From the NCBI RefSeq assembly GCF_000715075.1, contig NC_134101.1, forward strand, positions 24,606,822-24,670,821: a DNA stretch of 64,000 bases. Direction: 5' to 3'. This document shows, in pieces, positions 23,833 through 37,609 of the stretch. Both the position numbers and the translations under genes were made by a program. The notes below the pieces were generated by a model that saw only the letters and a program-made list of their open reading frames with translations, did no database searches and was not told where the DNA came from. Position 1 is the first letter of the stretch, and every line of letters starts with the position of its first letter. Source of the stretch: Nicotiana tabacum. Its lineage: Eukaryota > Streptophyta > Magnoliopsida > Solanales > Solanaceae.

Positions 23833-25290
23833 ATGGTGAGGACACGTGCTACCGGATCAGCTGAGCAGGCACCCGCGCATTTTGCTAGAGCCGCAAGAGG
23901 CCGGGGCCGAGGTAGAGGCCGAGGAAGGACACGTGCCGCAACTAGAGCACCTGTCAGAGCAGCAGTTGAGGAGCCGCCAGTAGCTCCAGTTGGGAGACAG
24001 GTATCAGAAGCACCTATTGTTACCCGTCCTTTAGGAGACTTTAGCATAGTTCTTGAATATGTTTGGTACATTAACTCAGGCGAGATTGATCTCTGTTGCA
24101 CCAAATATTTCATAGATTTGGGGAGTAACTCAAACTCTTACTGCCCCTATTCCAGAGCAGCAGGTTCATATTGGTCAGGTTCCGAGTATAGTACCAGTAC
24201 ATCCTGTTATTCCGGTTCAGGCTGAGGTCAGGCCAAAGGCATCAGAAGAAGAACAAAAGAGACTTGAGAGATTTAAGAGGTATAGTCCACCTACCTTCAG
24301 TGGCACAACTACCGAGGATGCCCAGAGATTTTCTAGAAATGTGTCACAGTATTCTCCGCACTATGGGTATTGTGGAAGTGAGCGAAGTTGATTTTACTAT
24401 ATTTCAGCTGTCAGCAGCAGCGTATCAATGGTGGCACATTTATGAAGAAGGTAGACCAGTCGATGCCATACCACCAACTTGGGCTTATATTTTGGAGATG
24501 TTTTTGAAAGAGTTATTTCCCCAGATTCTCCGGGATGCATGGCACACAGAGTTTGTATAGTTGCGTTAGGGCACCAAAACGGTGTCAGAATATGCTATCA
24601 GGTTCAGTGAGTTAGCCCGCAATGCACCTATCTTGGTTCCTACAGTTAGAGAGCGAGTCTGCATATTCATTGAAGGGCTCGATTATGATTTTAAAATATG
24701 TATGGCTTGAGAGTTGCAGACTGACATTCCATTTTAGCAAGTAGTAGAGACTGCCAGGATGTTAGAACATGTTTGAAGTGAGGAGAAGGAATCTAAGGAA
24801 GCAAAAAGGTCTCGGAACTCTGGAGGATTTAGTAGATACTATTCTGCAGTTATGACTCATCATGGCGGAGGCTCAAGCAGTTGGTCAGCCTAGTCTGTAA
24901 TTCAGAGTACTCGTAGTGCTCCAGTTAATACTTTTAGTGCACCACCGGCACAAGATTCTTAAAGTGGTTATTTCAGTTATCCGGCATAGACTCAGCATGA
25001 GCAACCGCAACCTCAGATAGATTGTTATGAGTGTGGTGATACTAACCACATCATGAGAGATTGTCTCGTACTTGGGAGAGGCGAATTTCATCAAAACACT
25101 CAGGCTACAGGCTTTATTCCAGTTAATATTCCATGTGCACAGCCAGTTAGAGGTGCAAGACATGCTGTTAGAGGGTGCCCTAGAGGGGGAGGCCCAGTCC
25201 GTTGATATATTTGCTATGGTGTGGCTGAGGCCACTACACCAGATGGTATCATTACAGGTACGATCCCGATTTGTTATAAAAGGATATTTT
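23833..25290 (+). pseudogene. Element A gag remnant with zinc knuckle and start of protease
   Basis: The ATG at 23833 opens MVRTRATGSAEQAPAHFARA followed by a GRGRGRGRTR tract, the usual start of Tekay-type Gag here (compare element C at 57019). The frame is lost within about 200 bp; further capsid segments (RDFLEMCHSIL, VSEVDFTIFQL, AYQWWHIYEEG) appear in shifted frames. A complete CCHC knuckle, CYECGDTNHIMRDC, is at 25023-25064, followed by a Gly-rich stretch and the pre-protease segment ending GIITGTIPICYK near 25270. Beyond this only degraded protease is seen. Multiple frameshifts and stops make it non-coding as it stands. Confidence 0.8.
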
Positions 25291-26395
25291 TTTTTTCTTA
25301 ATTTGATTCGATTATGAATATTGAGGCGAGTCCTCCTATTATGCTCTGCTTATGGGTGAGCTTCGTAATTTTGTGACCTACTTATATGTTTATCCGTGTT
25401 GGGAGATTTGAAGATGTTAGCCCGTGTCTATCATTTTTATTTTGTACACTACTGAGGGCCATAAGTCCAAAAGTGACTTTATATTACTCACTATAGTGAG
25501 TTTTGATGCGATTTCGGGATAATTGATTAAAATTTTATGAATTATATGCCCTACCGGTACGGGGGTTCATTATGTGTTGTGAAAATTATTTACGAAATTT
25601 ATTGAAAAGAAGAAAGAAAGGAAATTAAAAATTTTAGTTGGCACAATGTGCAAAATACTTGTGATTCGGAGTTGAGGATGAGATCCTCGCATTTTTTTAT
25701 ATGGTGTGAAATAATTAAACTGGGATATAAGCCGCGGTGAAAATTATATAAGGACGAGGTCCTTATGGTAAAAAACATATGAGTTTAAATTCTTCTTTTG
25801 TGAAATTAAAATTTGTACTATAGTATTAATAAGGAGTCATGCCTGTTAGGCGTATTTGATAATTCTTTTATGTGCTTCTGTGCATATTTATTCATAATTA
25901 TGAGGCAAATATTGAGTTTTAGCCTACGAGGTGAGTGCCCAGGTGGCGTTAAATGTGACTCTTTAAGTCGGATAAATAGTTATGAGGTTTTCATGCCTCA
26001 CATTTTGTTGTCAGTGTTGTGAAAATTCGAAACGAGGTTTTGGTTAACATGAGGTTAATTGATGATGCTGGAATTGATTATGAACAACTATTACGATCAG
26101 AGATGTGGTTATGGGCATACATATAATGTGTGTGTGGGTACGAAATTGCTATAGCCGGTTGAGACTAACACATTGTGTTAATATGAAAAATCAGGCATTT
26201 GAAATTGATTGGAGAGCAAGGAATTGGCTTTAAAGCTTATAAGTATGGATAAAAGAAATAATCTCAACTGAGATGGTGTTGTCGGACCTATGTTAAATTG
26301 CGGAACGTAGAATCACCCACGAGTATGTGTGTAAGAATACACTTAGTAATTTAATGTCCTCGAAAAGATTCTTGGCACGTTCGAGGATGAACGTA
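25290..26395 (+). other. Degraded protease start followed by noncoding block shared with element B
   Basis: The first 230 bp still resemble protease coding sequence (SKSDFILLTIVSFDAISG near 25465-25525 against the usual ETRADLLLLxMxDFxxILG). From about 25525 to 26095 the sequence instead matches element B (44401-44960, opposite strand) and is noncoding. It contains perfect short hairpins, for example ATAAGGAC-GAG-GTCCTTAT at 25748-25766 and GAGGAT-GAG-ATCCTC at 25674-25688. After gaacaactatta (about 26090) A and B diverge; the final 300 bp before the polypurine tract is unrecognised. Confidence 0.7.
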
Positions 26396-26399
26396 TGTT

Positions 26400-26413
26400 T
26401 AAGAGGTGGAGAA
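26400..26413 (+). promoter_or_regulatory. Polypurine tract, element A
   Basis: aagaggtggagaa lies directly before TGTAACGG of the 3' LTR, identical in wording to the tract of element C (61946-61959). Confidence 0.85.
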
Positions 26414-29716
<3,303 letters not shown>

Positions 29717-29721
29717 TTTTT

Positions 29722-30350
29722 TTTATCACATATATATTTCAACATTCACTTTCAGGAATGAGTTTTCATTTACAATGCTTTTCACCAATCATATTTTCAA
29801 GGAATGAATCATAATCATTTGAACGTATCTCATATTTACAACCACATTCATACATATTTCCTTCACCTTTGAAGGACTATTTTGAGAACCCTTATTGTTC
29901 TCCTTTTTACAATTCTCATAATGATGACTATTATTATTTTGGTCTTCGGCATGCCCATGCTCATTGGTCAATCACTTATCTTCATTTTGACTTATTATGC
30001 ACCGCTATCACATTTACTTCAAGAATGGCGCAAATCAAGTGGGACAAACTTCATGCTTTTTCGTGAAAAATATGTTATTTTTCTTTAGTCATCATTATAT
30101 CATCAATATGGTTGCATTGGGACTCAAACCCAATATCTTACCTATATAAAGGCATGTTAGGCCATAATGAGTAGGGACTCAAACCCAACTCTTATAATCA
30201 TAGTATACCAGGACCCAAATTTGATGTCTTACCCTCTTGGTACGCTGTGACTTGAACCCACCGTCTTATCCTTAAATAACGTTTATCATAAATTGTCTGA
30301 TTCACTTCAGGGAATGGAATATAATTTTACATACCCATAAATTCAAACTT
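29722..30350 (-). pseudogene. Copia gag remnant (C-terminal half)
   Basis: Minus-strand frames give FPEVNQTIYDKRY near 30250-30310 and EHGHAEDQNNNSHHYENCKK, then ENNKGSQNSPSKVKE near 29840-29965. These match the Asn/Lys-rich region before the zinc knuckle of plant copia Gag (KKENNKGSQNNPSK type). The knuckle itself is degraded. Three copies of a ggactcaaacccaa motif lie at 30118, 30174 and 30210. It is separated from the rest of copia pol by element A. Confidence 0.6.
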
Positions 30351-30954
30351 TAGTAAGTTCAACATAAAAAATACTATCATAAAAATAAGTGAATTATAAA
30401 TGACAAGAAATATTATCAATGATAATTTTGGTCCAGTAAATACTCATGTACTAATATACTATATGTAAACTTATCAAAACATATATTATTTAGATATAGT
30501 ACTGTATATCATGCATTACCATTTCATTAATCATAAATTAATCCAAAATGTAATATCTACTCCAGAAAAAAAAAACAAGCTTATTCAATGTTACTAGCAT
30601 ATTTTGTATTTACACAAAAGATGTCCCAATAGACTAACTAGATATAAACTTTTTCAAATAAATAATTTCCAAATTATTGGTCCATACATATGTAAAATAG
30701 TAAAGACTATTGTAATCAACACATATTGTTTCGTACAAATAAAAGTCATGGGAACCAAATGACACATGCATATGACTAGTAATTTTGAACAGAACTAAAA
30801 GAATTAAAAATATCCAGCAAGTCATCTCACTATTCTTGCAAAAGAGAAACCGTTCATATCTGGATTGGAAAGAAATTAACTTACTTTTTTAGGAAGGAGA
30901 TAATACTCGATAAAAATAGATATCTCAATTGGTTAGATACTCGTGCTGATAACG
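30351..30954 (-). other. Copia leader region, no recognisable protein
   Basis: AT-rich. The N-terminal part of a copia Gag should lie here but I could not recognise it. On the minus strand the segment right after the LTR reads ttatcagcacgag (30940-30952), the position of the primer-binding site. Confidence 0.5.
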
Positions 30955-31146
30955 TGTTAAGAAACTAAGCTCAAAGTAACAATATGAAACAAGAAAATAG
31001 ACAAGAATGTATGGAGAAAGAGATGAGAGATTCTTATTTCTTCCATGTATTCAAGTATGTACAATGTAATGCCCATACCCTCTATTTATAGGATGATATT
31101 AAGGTAATACAAAGGCATGTCATGAATATGGTATTAACTATTGACA
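30955..31146 (-). repeat. Copia 5' LTR, truncated
   Basis: On the minus strand this ends ...TTAACA at 30955 and carries a TATAAATAG box at 31082-31090. It matches 11613-11765 and then stops abruptly at about 31146, where the rest of the LTR is missing. Confidence 0.7.
31082..31090 (-). promoter_or_regulatory. TATA box in copia LTR
   Basis: TATAAATAG on the minus strand; the sister LTR has a decayed version (tacaaatag) near 11727. Confidence 0.5.
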
Positions 31147-31250
31147 TTAAGAAAATATGAACTTGAAGATCAAGTACTAATTAATTTGAACAATATTGCC
31201 AGGCACATTTGATGACTCAAAGCTAAATATCATATTTCATAACAAAAGAA
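31147..31250 (+). other. Inverted copia pol fragment
   Basis: aagaaaatatgaacttgaag and the following 90 bp match the reverse complement of about 18540-18650, i.e. the copia integrase-RT linker, but on the opposite strand from the rest of the element. Confidence 0.7.
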
Positions 31251-31334
31251 GAAAAAAGAACCAAAAATAAATAATAAATAAAATTTATACATTTGGCAGA
31301 GCGTGCACAACACTCTCTGTCAAAAATTTGGTTA

Positions 31335-31453
31335 TCTAGTTTTAAGGTGTTGTTTATTTTACTTCAACAAAGTTTAAAGGTAATAGGACTTTCACAAAAG
31401 TTTAAGTGTGTAAAAAATATGACTCAAGTTCAAGAAGGTATTTATGCCTTGTT
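31335..31453 (-). repeat. Right TIR of outer MULE-like element
   Basis: The reverse complement (aacaaggcataaatacctt, then cttgaacttgagtcatat) aligns with 10657-10785. The 9 bp cttgaaaaa follows at 31454. Confidence 0.7.
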
Positions 31454-31557
31454 CTTGAAAAATAATCCACCTGTTAGTATGCCCAAGCCTAAAAATGGTA
31501 CTCAATAGGGAACAAATGTGAATACTAGCTCTACTTTTCGTTTACTGATAATAAGTA

Positions 31558-31777
31558 CTCCCCCCGTTCACTTTTATTTGTCTACTATTGACTTTGCACA
31601 CCCTTTAAAAAATTATAAATAAAGTACATAATTTACCATAATTTATTTGGAATGACTAATTAATGTTAAGGGAAAAACAGGAAAAATAAATTATTTTTCT
31701 TTTGATATGCGAAAAGTGACAAGTAAAAATAAAAATTTATTTATGGAATACTTAACAAGTAAAAGTGACGGAGGGAG
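31558..31777. mobile_element. Stowaway MITE, 220 bp
   Basis: TA flanks both ends (31556-31557, 31778-31779). The left end ctccccccgttcactttta and the complement of the right end ctccctccgtcacttttac are the classic Stowaway (Tc1/mariner-type) inverted repeats. No coding capacity. Confidence 0.9.
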
Positions 31778-31779
31778 TA

Positions 31780-32036
31780 CTTCCTCTATTTCAATTCAGA
31801 TGATATATTTCACTCATCGATAATCAAATTATATGAAATTTGACAACATTTTAAAATATACATTTTATCATATTGATATGATAAAAATTGTAACTTCCAG
31901 TACTTTCTGTATTGTTTTTGAATATCTAAAGTTTTATTTTAAAATACTGATTTGAATTAATCCAATTAACTTCAAAACTTTCAAAATATCTCTCGATAAG
32001 CGAAATATATTATCAAAATTAAAACAGAGGAGGTTG
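31780..32036. mobile_element. Second Stowaway-like MITE, sharing a TA with the first
   Basis: The left end cttcctctatttcaattcag pairs with the complement of the right end (tcctctgttttaatttt), with inverted similarity extending about 40 bp to atatatttc. TA dinucleotides at 31778-31779 and 32037-32038 flank it. Confidence 0.7.
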
Positions 32037-32089
32037 TATACAATAATACTCCGTATTGATTTGCTTGCGACCTGAAAAACTTATGTGGT

Positions 32090-32314
32090 TGATCCATTGA
32101 GAGGGTGCATTGCAGAACAGTGTCTTGGGGTAGATGTTTGAGTTACAGAAACTTATTAGAAAAGGTTGAATCTATGGAAACAGATCATATATTGGAGTCG
32201 GTTTTTCCGGAAGACATAGTGCTCTTTATTTTTCTTTTTACTTTAAATATGTGTCATGGTCGTTCTGCGGAGGCCATAGCTAAGTTGCAAGCTAAGGTGC
32301 ATAATGGATTGCTT
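32090..32314 (+). other. Exon-like open stretch interrupted by element D
   Basis: After a ttgcag acceptor-like site (about 32109-32114) one frame stays open to the element D boundary, reading LLEKVESMETDHILESVFPE then IFLFTLNMCHGRSAEAIAKL and QAKVHNGLL. On the far side of D (38115) the same frame could resume as ...PKKK, and a donor-like AG|GTAAAA lies at about 38154-38159. Composition and splice-like ends suggest a host exon, but I do not recognise the family. It could equally be a chance frame or an old transposon piece. Confidence 0.35.
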
Positions 32315-32817
32315 TGTCACGTCCTTAGTAGTTAATTAAGTACACGTGCGGCACGTGACAACTCGCTCATGATCTTGCACAACTTGCTCACGTTCTTGCT
32401 ATGCCAAGTCAGCCTTGCTACACTCAAAATTGCTAAGAGAATGGTAGAAAGAACACAAGAGAATTGTTAAAGGAAGCTTTGTATTAGAGAGAACTTGAAT
32501 TGTTTGCATGGTGAATTACAAATGAATGGTCTCCTTTATATACTAGTCTCCTAGGGGTTAGTGTGTAAATATTAATTGTTATATAAGTCCTTAATATTTA
32601 CAAGATAAGGGATTTCTCTAGAATTCTTTACAAACCTAGAAGATTCCAAGGATTTTTCTAGCAAATCCATAGGGATCTAGGGTCTTCCAAAGGAAATGTT
32701 CATACTTTTCTAGAATCTTCTCACAAATGCTAGTCTTCCTCCTATGCAAACTTCCACATGGCTTTAATATATGCCAAATGGCACCTATGTGGCATGATGA
32801 CATGGCGGGCAATCACA
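32315..32817 (-). repeat. Element D 3' LTR
   Basis: The minus strand begins TGTGATTGCCC and ends ...GACGTGACA; 503 bp, matching 37610-38114. A TATATAAAGG box lies at 32533-32542. Confidence 0.9.
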
Positions 32818-32829
32818 CTCCCCCCACCT
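32818..32829 (-). promoter_or_regulatory. Polypurine tract, element D
   Basis: The minus strand reads aggtggggggag immediately before the 3' LTR start. Confidence 0.85.
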
Positions 32830-34480
32830 AATGTTGCGAGGACCGCGGTGCAATGCTGCTGCATAAACTCTCGGATCTTATCTTTGAATTGCCATAAGTC
32901 TTCATATCGTTCCCACGTGGCCTCCTCCGGTGGTTTCCCTTTCCAATGGACAAGGAACATAGCGGTGGCTTTTTGCCCTTGTTTTCGCCTGGCCTAGTAA
33001 TCCATGATAGCCTCAATCTCCCTATCATGCGAGGAGGTGATAGTCATAGGCACTTGACTTTATTGGCACCTACTCGGATCATCCTTATCTTCATGATATG
33101 GCTTAAGCATGCTGCCATGGAAGACAGGATGGATATTAAGATATGATGGCATGTCAAGCTTATATGAGATTTTGCCTACCTTGGCGATGATCTTAAATGG
33201 CCCTTCATACTTGCGAATCAGATTCTGATGCATTCCCCGTAGTGCCTTGAATTGTCTTGAGTTAAACTTCACCATGATCATGTCCCCAACTCTATAGTCC
33301 GTGGGATGCCGCTTACGGTCCGCAAACTTTTTCATCTTCTTAGATGCCTTATCCAAGTAGGAGTTAGCAGTGTCAAGCTGCTCCTCCCATCCTTTGGCCA
33401 TATGATAAGCCCCCAAACTCTTTCCCCCGAACGCGACTGATAATGAATGTGGAGTTTGTGGTTGTTGGCCTGTGGCTAGCTCAAATGGTGTCCGCCCCGT
33501 GGACTTACTCCGCTGCAATTTATAAGATAATTGGGGGATGTCTAGGAGTCTTGCCCAATCTTTCTGATGCGCGCTTACATAATGCCTCAAATAGCATTCT
33601 AGTAAGTTATTGACCCATTCCGTTTGTCCATCCGTCTGTGGGTGGAAACTAGTGGGAAAGTGCAGTTCCGTACCAAGTATGTCGAATAACTCTCTCTAAA
33701 GGTTTCCAGTAAAACGAGGGTCTCGGTCAATGATAATATGCCTTGGTAAGCCCCAATACTTCACCACGTTCTTAAAGAATAGTTTGGAAGCTTCTTTGGC
33801 AGTGCAACCTGGTGAAGCAGGCATGAAGGTGGCATATTTGGAAAATCTATCCAACACCACTATAATAGTACCATAACCGTCGGACTTTGGTAGGCAAGTG
33901 ATAAAGCCCATGGTCACGCTCTCCCATGGACGTTCTGCAACTGGTAGTGGCTCCAAAAGTCCTCCGGGTTTTTGTTGCTACCTTGTCCTGTTGACAGACA
34001 AGACAAGTCTGCACATAACACTCTATGTCATCTCGCATGCGTGGCCAATAATAGACTGACTCAACCAAGGCCCTAGTGTGACATTGGCCTGGATGACCAG
34101 CCCACATTGTGTCATGACTCTCTCTTATTATCCGCCGTCTAATGTCTCCAAACTTATGCATGTAGACCCGCCGACCTGTGGTAAGAAGTAGGCCGTCTTC
34201 GACCCAAAAACGTGTCGTATTGCCCTGGTTGGCTAACTCGATAAGTTGTTTGGCTGCTGGATCATGCTGCATGCCTTCTTTTATAGCCTCGCGAATGTCC
34301 CATCTTGTTGAAGTGATTGCAGCAAGCTCGGCTTTCCGGCTCAAGGCATCGGCTATGACGTTACCTTTACCCGGCTTATACTCCAGCACATAATCAAATT
34401 TAGCCAAACAATCCTGCCACCGGGCCTGTTTTGGTGTAAGCTTCTTATGCGTCTGAAAGTAACTAGTAGCTACATTGTCG
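32830..34480 (-). pseudogene. Element D integrase and chromodomain
   Basis: The zinc-binding HHCC region (HDTMWAGHPGQCHT ... CLVCQQ) is at about 34120-34000. A frameshift near 33960 leads to the core. The first catalytic Asp is Gly (VTMGFITC, codon 33906-33908), the second is kept (IIDRDPRFTG) and the Glu is kept (GQTEWVNNLLE). The C-terminal part has KYEGPFKIIAKVGKISYKLD and LNIHPVFHGSMLKPY. After stops near 33060-33000 a chromodomain follows (FLVHWKGKPPEEATWERYED, about 32960-32860), the module that in chromoviruses directs integration to marked heterochromatin. The missing Asp predicts no strand transfer. Confidence 0.9.
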
Positions 34481-36300
34481 GTCTTGACCACGAACCTCGA
34501 CCCAAGCAAATAATCTCACCATGTATGAAGGCAATGCACAATAGCAGTCATCTCATTCTCTTGCACTGTGTAACGCCGCTCCGTCTCATTTAACTTGCGG
34601 CTCTCAAATGCTATGGGATGCTTATCCTGTATCAGACACCCCCAATGGCAAAATCTGAGGCATTTGTATGCACCTCAAATGTCTTGGCAAAGTCAGGTAA
34701 TGCCAAGACTGGCTCCTCTGTTACAGCCTCCTTGAGGACTTCAAACATCTTTTGATAATGCTCCGTCCAAACCCATGACTTGTTTTTCTTTAGCAACTCA
34801 GTCAATGGTGCGGCCTTTGCTGAGTAACCACTGATGAACCGACGATAGTAGTTAATAAGGCCAAGGAAGGATCTCAACTCAATTACCTTTATAGGTGCCT
34901 CCCACTCCTGTATAGCATGTAACTTAGCCTCGTCCATGCGTAGTTCGCCATTGCTAATAACATGGCCTAGTGCACCTTTGATTGTGCAAACTCGCATTTC
35001 TCCCTCTTGATGTATAACTCGTTCTCCCGCAAGACTTGGAAAACCTTCCTTAAGTGCTCCATATGCTCCTCCAAGGTATTGTTATAGATGACTATGTTGT
35101 CTAGGTAGACTACCATGAATTGATCAAGGTAGGGATGAAAAATCTTATTGATAAAGGTGCAAAATGTGGCCGGTGCATTGGTTAAGCCGAAAGGTATCAC
35201 CAACAACTCAAAGGCTCCATATCTCGTCACACATGTTGTCTTCGGCTCATCCCCTTCTGCAATGCAAACCCGGTAGTAGCCCGTGTGAAGATCCACCTTG
35301 GTAAAGTACTTGGCTTGCCTAAGTCTATCGAACAAGTCAGCAATGAGGGGGAGCGGGTACTTATTCTTCATTGTGACCTTATTAAGTGCTCGGTAGTCTA
35401 TGCACAAGAGCATCGATCCATCCTTCTTCTTCTGGAATGATACTGGTGCGCAGAAATGTGCCTTTGATGGGAGAATGTGACCAGCATCTAGCAGCTCTTT
35501 CAGTTGTTTCCTGAGCTCCTCTAGCTCGGGCGGTGCAATACGATATGGGGAAAATGCAGGTGGCTTATCTCCGGGCTCCAGCTCGATCTTGTGATCCACC
35601 TCCCGCCTAAGCGGCAAGTGTTTAGGCAACTCCTCGAGCATGACATCTTTGTTTTCCTCAAGCAACTTCTCTATGCAAGGCGGCAGTGTCTCTTGAAAAC
35701 TCTTTTCTTCCTCCAGACTTGCGATGGTTGCCACGAACGTCGGCTCCCCTTTCTTGATCCCCTTGACAACCTGCATACCTGAGAGTTGTGCTTGGCTCTG
35801 TCCGTGTGTCATAGTCACTATAGGTACCATGCAAGCTCCTTCTCACTCCATAACCAAGAGATGTTGGAGGTAGGGGTCGATCAAAGTATGACAATGTCTA
35901 AAGAACTCTTGCCCTAATATGATGTCAAAGATATCCATAGCGGTTACAGTAAAGTTTGTCATACCTTTCCAAGTTCCCAATTTGACACCAACTCCATTAG
36001 CTACCCCACGAGCATTCTGTACTTCGACATTCACAGTCTTAACGCGAGAGTTGGCTGGAGTAATCTTCAATTCTAGTCTCTTTGGGGCAGCCTCAGTCAC
36101 GAAATTATGAGTTGCTCCAGTATCTACCATTGCACAAGCAGGCTTGTTGTTGATGGTGAGATCCATGTACTGATTCCCATTCTTGGTAGGTTGGATAGAT
36201 TGCTTCGTGATAGCACTGCATAATCTGGTCATACCCAACTGTGTGGTTCCCGAACTCTCTCTTTGCGGCTGCTCCTTCCGTTCATGGACCATGGCGCTGA
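34000..36300 (-). pseudogene. Element D protease, reverse transcriptase and RNase H
   Basis: The protease active site DTGATHNFV is at about 36124. A TGA at 35843-35845 interrupts the frame, which resumes 12 bp on. RT follows with [26 protein letters not shown] (motif A Asp kept) and [10 protein letters not shown], but the YxDD box reads YLDN (Asn codon at 35096-35098, GAC to AAC), which removes a metal-binding Asp. RNase H is seen as [14 protein letters not shown] (34650-34690) and, after a damaged stretch near 34500-34640, as the tethering and LEYKPGKGNVIADALSRK end. The order PR-RT-RNH-IN is Ty3-gypsy. Confidence 0.9.
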
Positions 36301-36309
36301 GGCTCTTTA

Positions 36310-37575
36310 GTTCGGGACAATTCCTGAAGCTGTGCGGCCCTCCGCATATGTAATAACCCTTCTTCTCGGCCTGCGCCTTCTTCTCGGCATAGCCCTGATG
36401 ACCACTCGACTTTTTGGAATCTTGAGTCTTGTAGTATTATTGTTGTATCTCCTTGCTTTTTCCACGGTCTCCCCCACCTCTGAAATTGTTAAACTTTGAT
36501 TCTTTTCCTTTGCCTTTGTCGTGCTTATCATGCCTGAAATCCATCAATGATTCGGGCTCCACTATGGCTTGGTCTATATCTGCGACTTGTCGGCGTTGCA
36601 ACTCCTGCTTAGCCCAATTTTACAACACGTCCATGAAGTGGAACAACAAGTCATTATTGGTCAGGTTGGGGATTTAAAGCATAAGGGTAGTGAACTCCTT
36701 GACATAGACACGTATGCTCCCTGTTTGCTTCAACTCCCTAAGCTTGCGCCTTGCCTCGTACAAGACATTGTTTGGAAAGAACTGTCGCTTGAACTCGACT
36801 TTGAACTGATCCCACGTGCTAATAGTACATAGACCTTTATCCACGTCGTCCATCTTCCTTCTCCACCATAGCATGGCAGTCTCTGAGAGGTACAACACTA
36901 CAGTGTTGATCATAGCCTCGGCGTCCCTCACTTTGCTGTGCCTGAGGTATTTCTCCAAGTTCCAAAGGAAGTTTTCCACTTCTTGTGCATCACGAACACC
37001 TTTGAACACTGGAGGTTTGGGAGCCTCGATCTTGGACTCTCTCGTGACCACAATATTGCTGGCTGCTTCGGTCACGCCAGCATTGACATTCTCCTCGAGT
37101 GACTCTATATTTGCCTACAAAGCATCGATAGTACTCAAAGCCTTCATGAGTCTGCACTCTAAGGCAGTGATGGTTTGCCTTAGTTCCATCTCGGTCTATG
37201 TACGTTCCTCCAAGTCATTTTAGATACTCTCAATCTCTTCAAGAGTGTGCCCCTCAAGAACGCTAAAGGTTCTTTCCACCTTCCCCAAGCGTTGGACAAA
37301 GATCTCCACATCGTCCATCCCCGTGTTCATCTTCATCACTCATTCTTTACCGAGCGAGACGTCCTCGATCAGGACCTCCACTTCATCCTCGCTCGCCTAA
37401 GTGGCAGAGCAGATGGTTCTTGGGATGTAAGCCATTCGTTTGACACAACCTCGGGTGGCACCTCCTGGCTCTTGTTGATGGCATTTCTCTTTTTGTTACG
37501 GCGGCTCTTGCCAGCAGTATCCTGGATGACGTCGGCTTGGGTGTTGGCAGCATTAATTTCTCCGTCGTTCGTCAT
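36310..37575 (-). pseudogene. Element D gag
   Basis: The ATG at 37575 lies 20 bp inside the PBS and opens MTNDGEINAANTQADVIQDT, rich in Lys/Arg. The central capsid segment (37075-36674) reads APKPPVFKGVRDAQEVENFL, then TAMLWWRRKMDD and FFPNNVLYEARRKLRELKQT. Stops follow near 36673 and in a CAA-rich run near 36430. The knuckle at about 36318-36356 reads YYICGGPHSFRNC: the first expected Cys is Tyr, consistent with a G-to-A change, while the remaining Cys-His-Cys are kept. Gag would package element RNA; this copy cannot make a full-length protein. Confidence 0.85.
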
Positions 37576-37594
37576 TCCCTTAGTTGAAACTTTT

Positions 37595-37606
37595 GCTCTG
37601 ATACCA
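37595..37606 (-). promoter_or_regulatory. Primer-binding site, element D
   Basis: Perfect TGGTATCAGAGC on the minus strand, three bases inside the 5' LTR end. Confidence 0.9.
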
Positions 37607-37609
37607 CGT

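Noticed and set aside
25813..26022. Small open frame in the A/B shared block as a gene
   Set aside because: Kept only as a possible captured frame: A has upstream stops, and DNA-level similarity alone could preserve it.
32860..32960. Chromodomain protein as a host chromatin gene
   Set aside because: It directly follows integrase of element D and precedes its polypurine tract.
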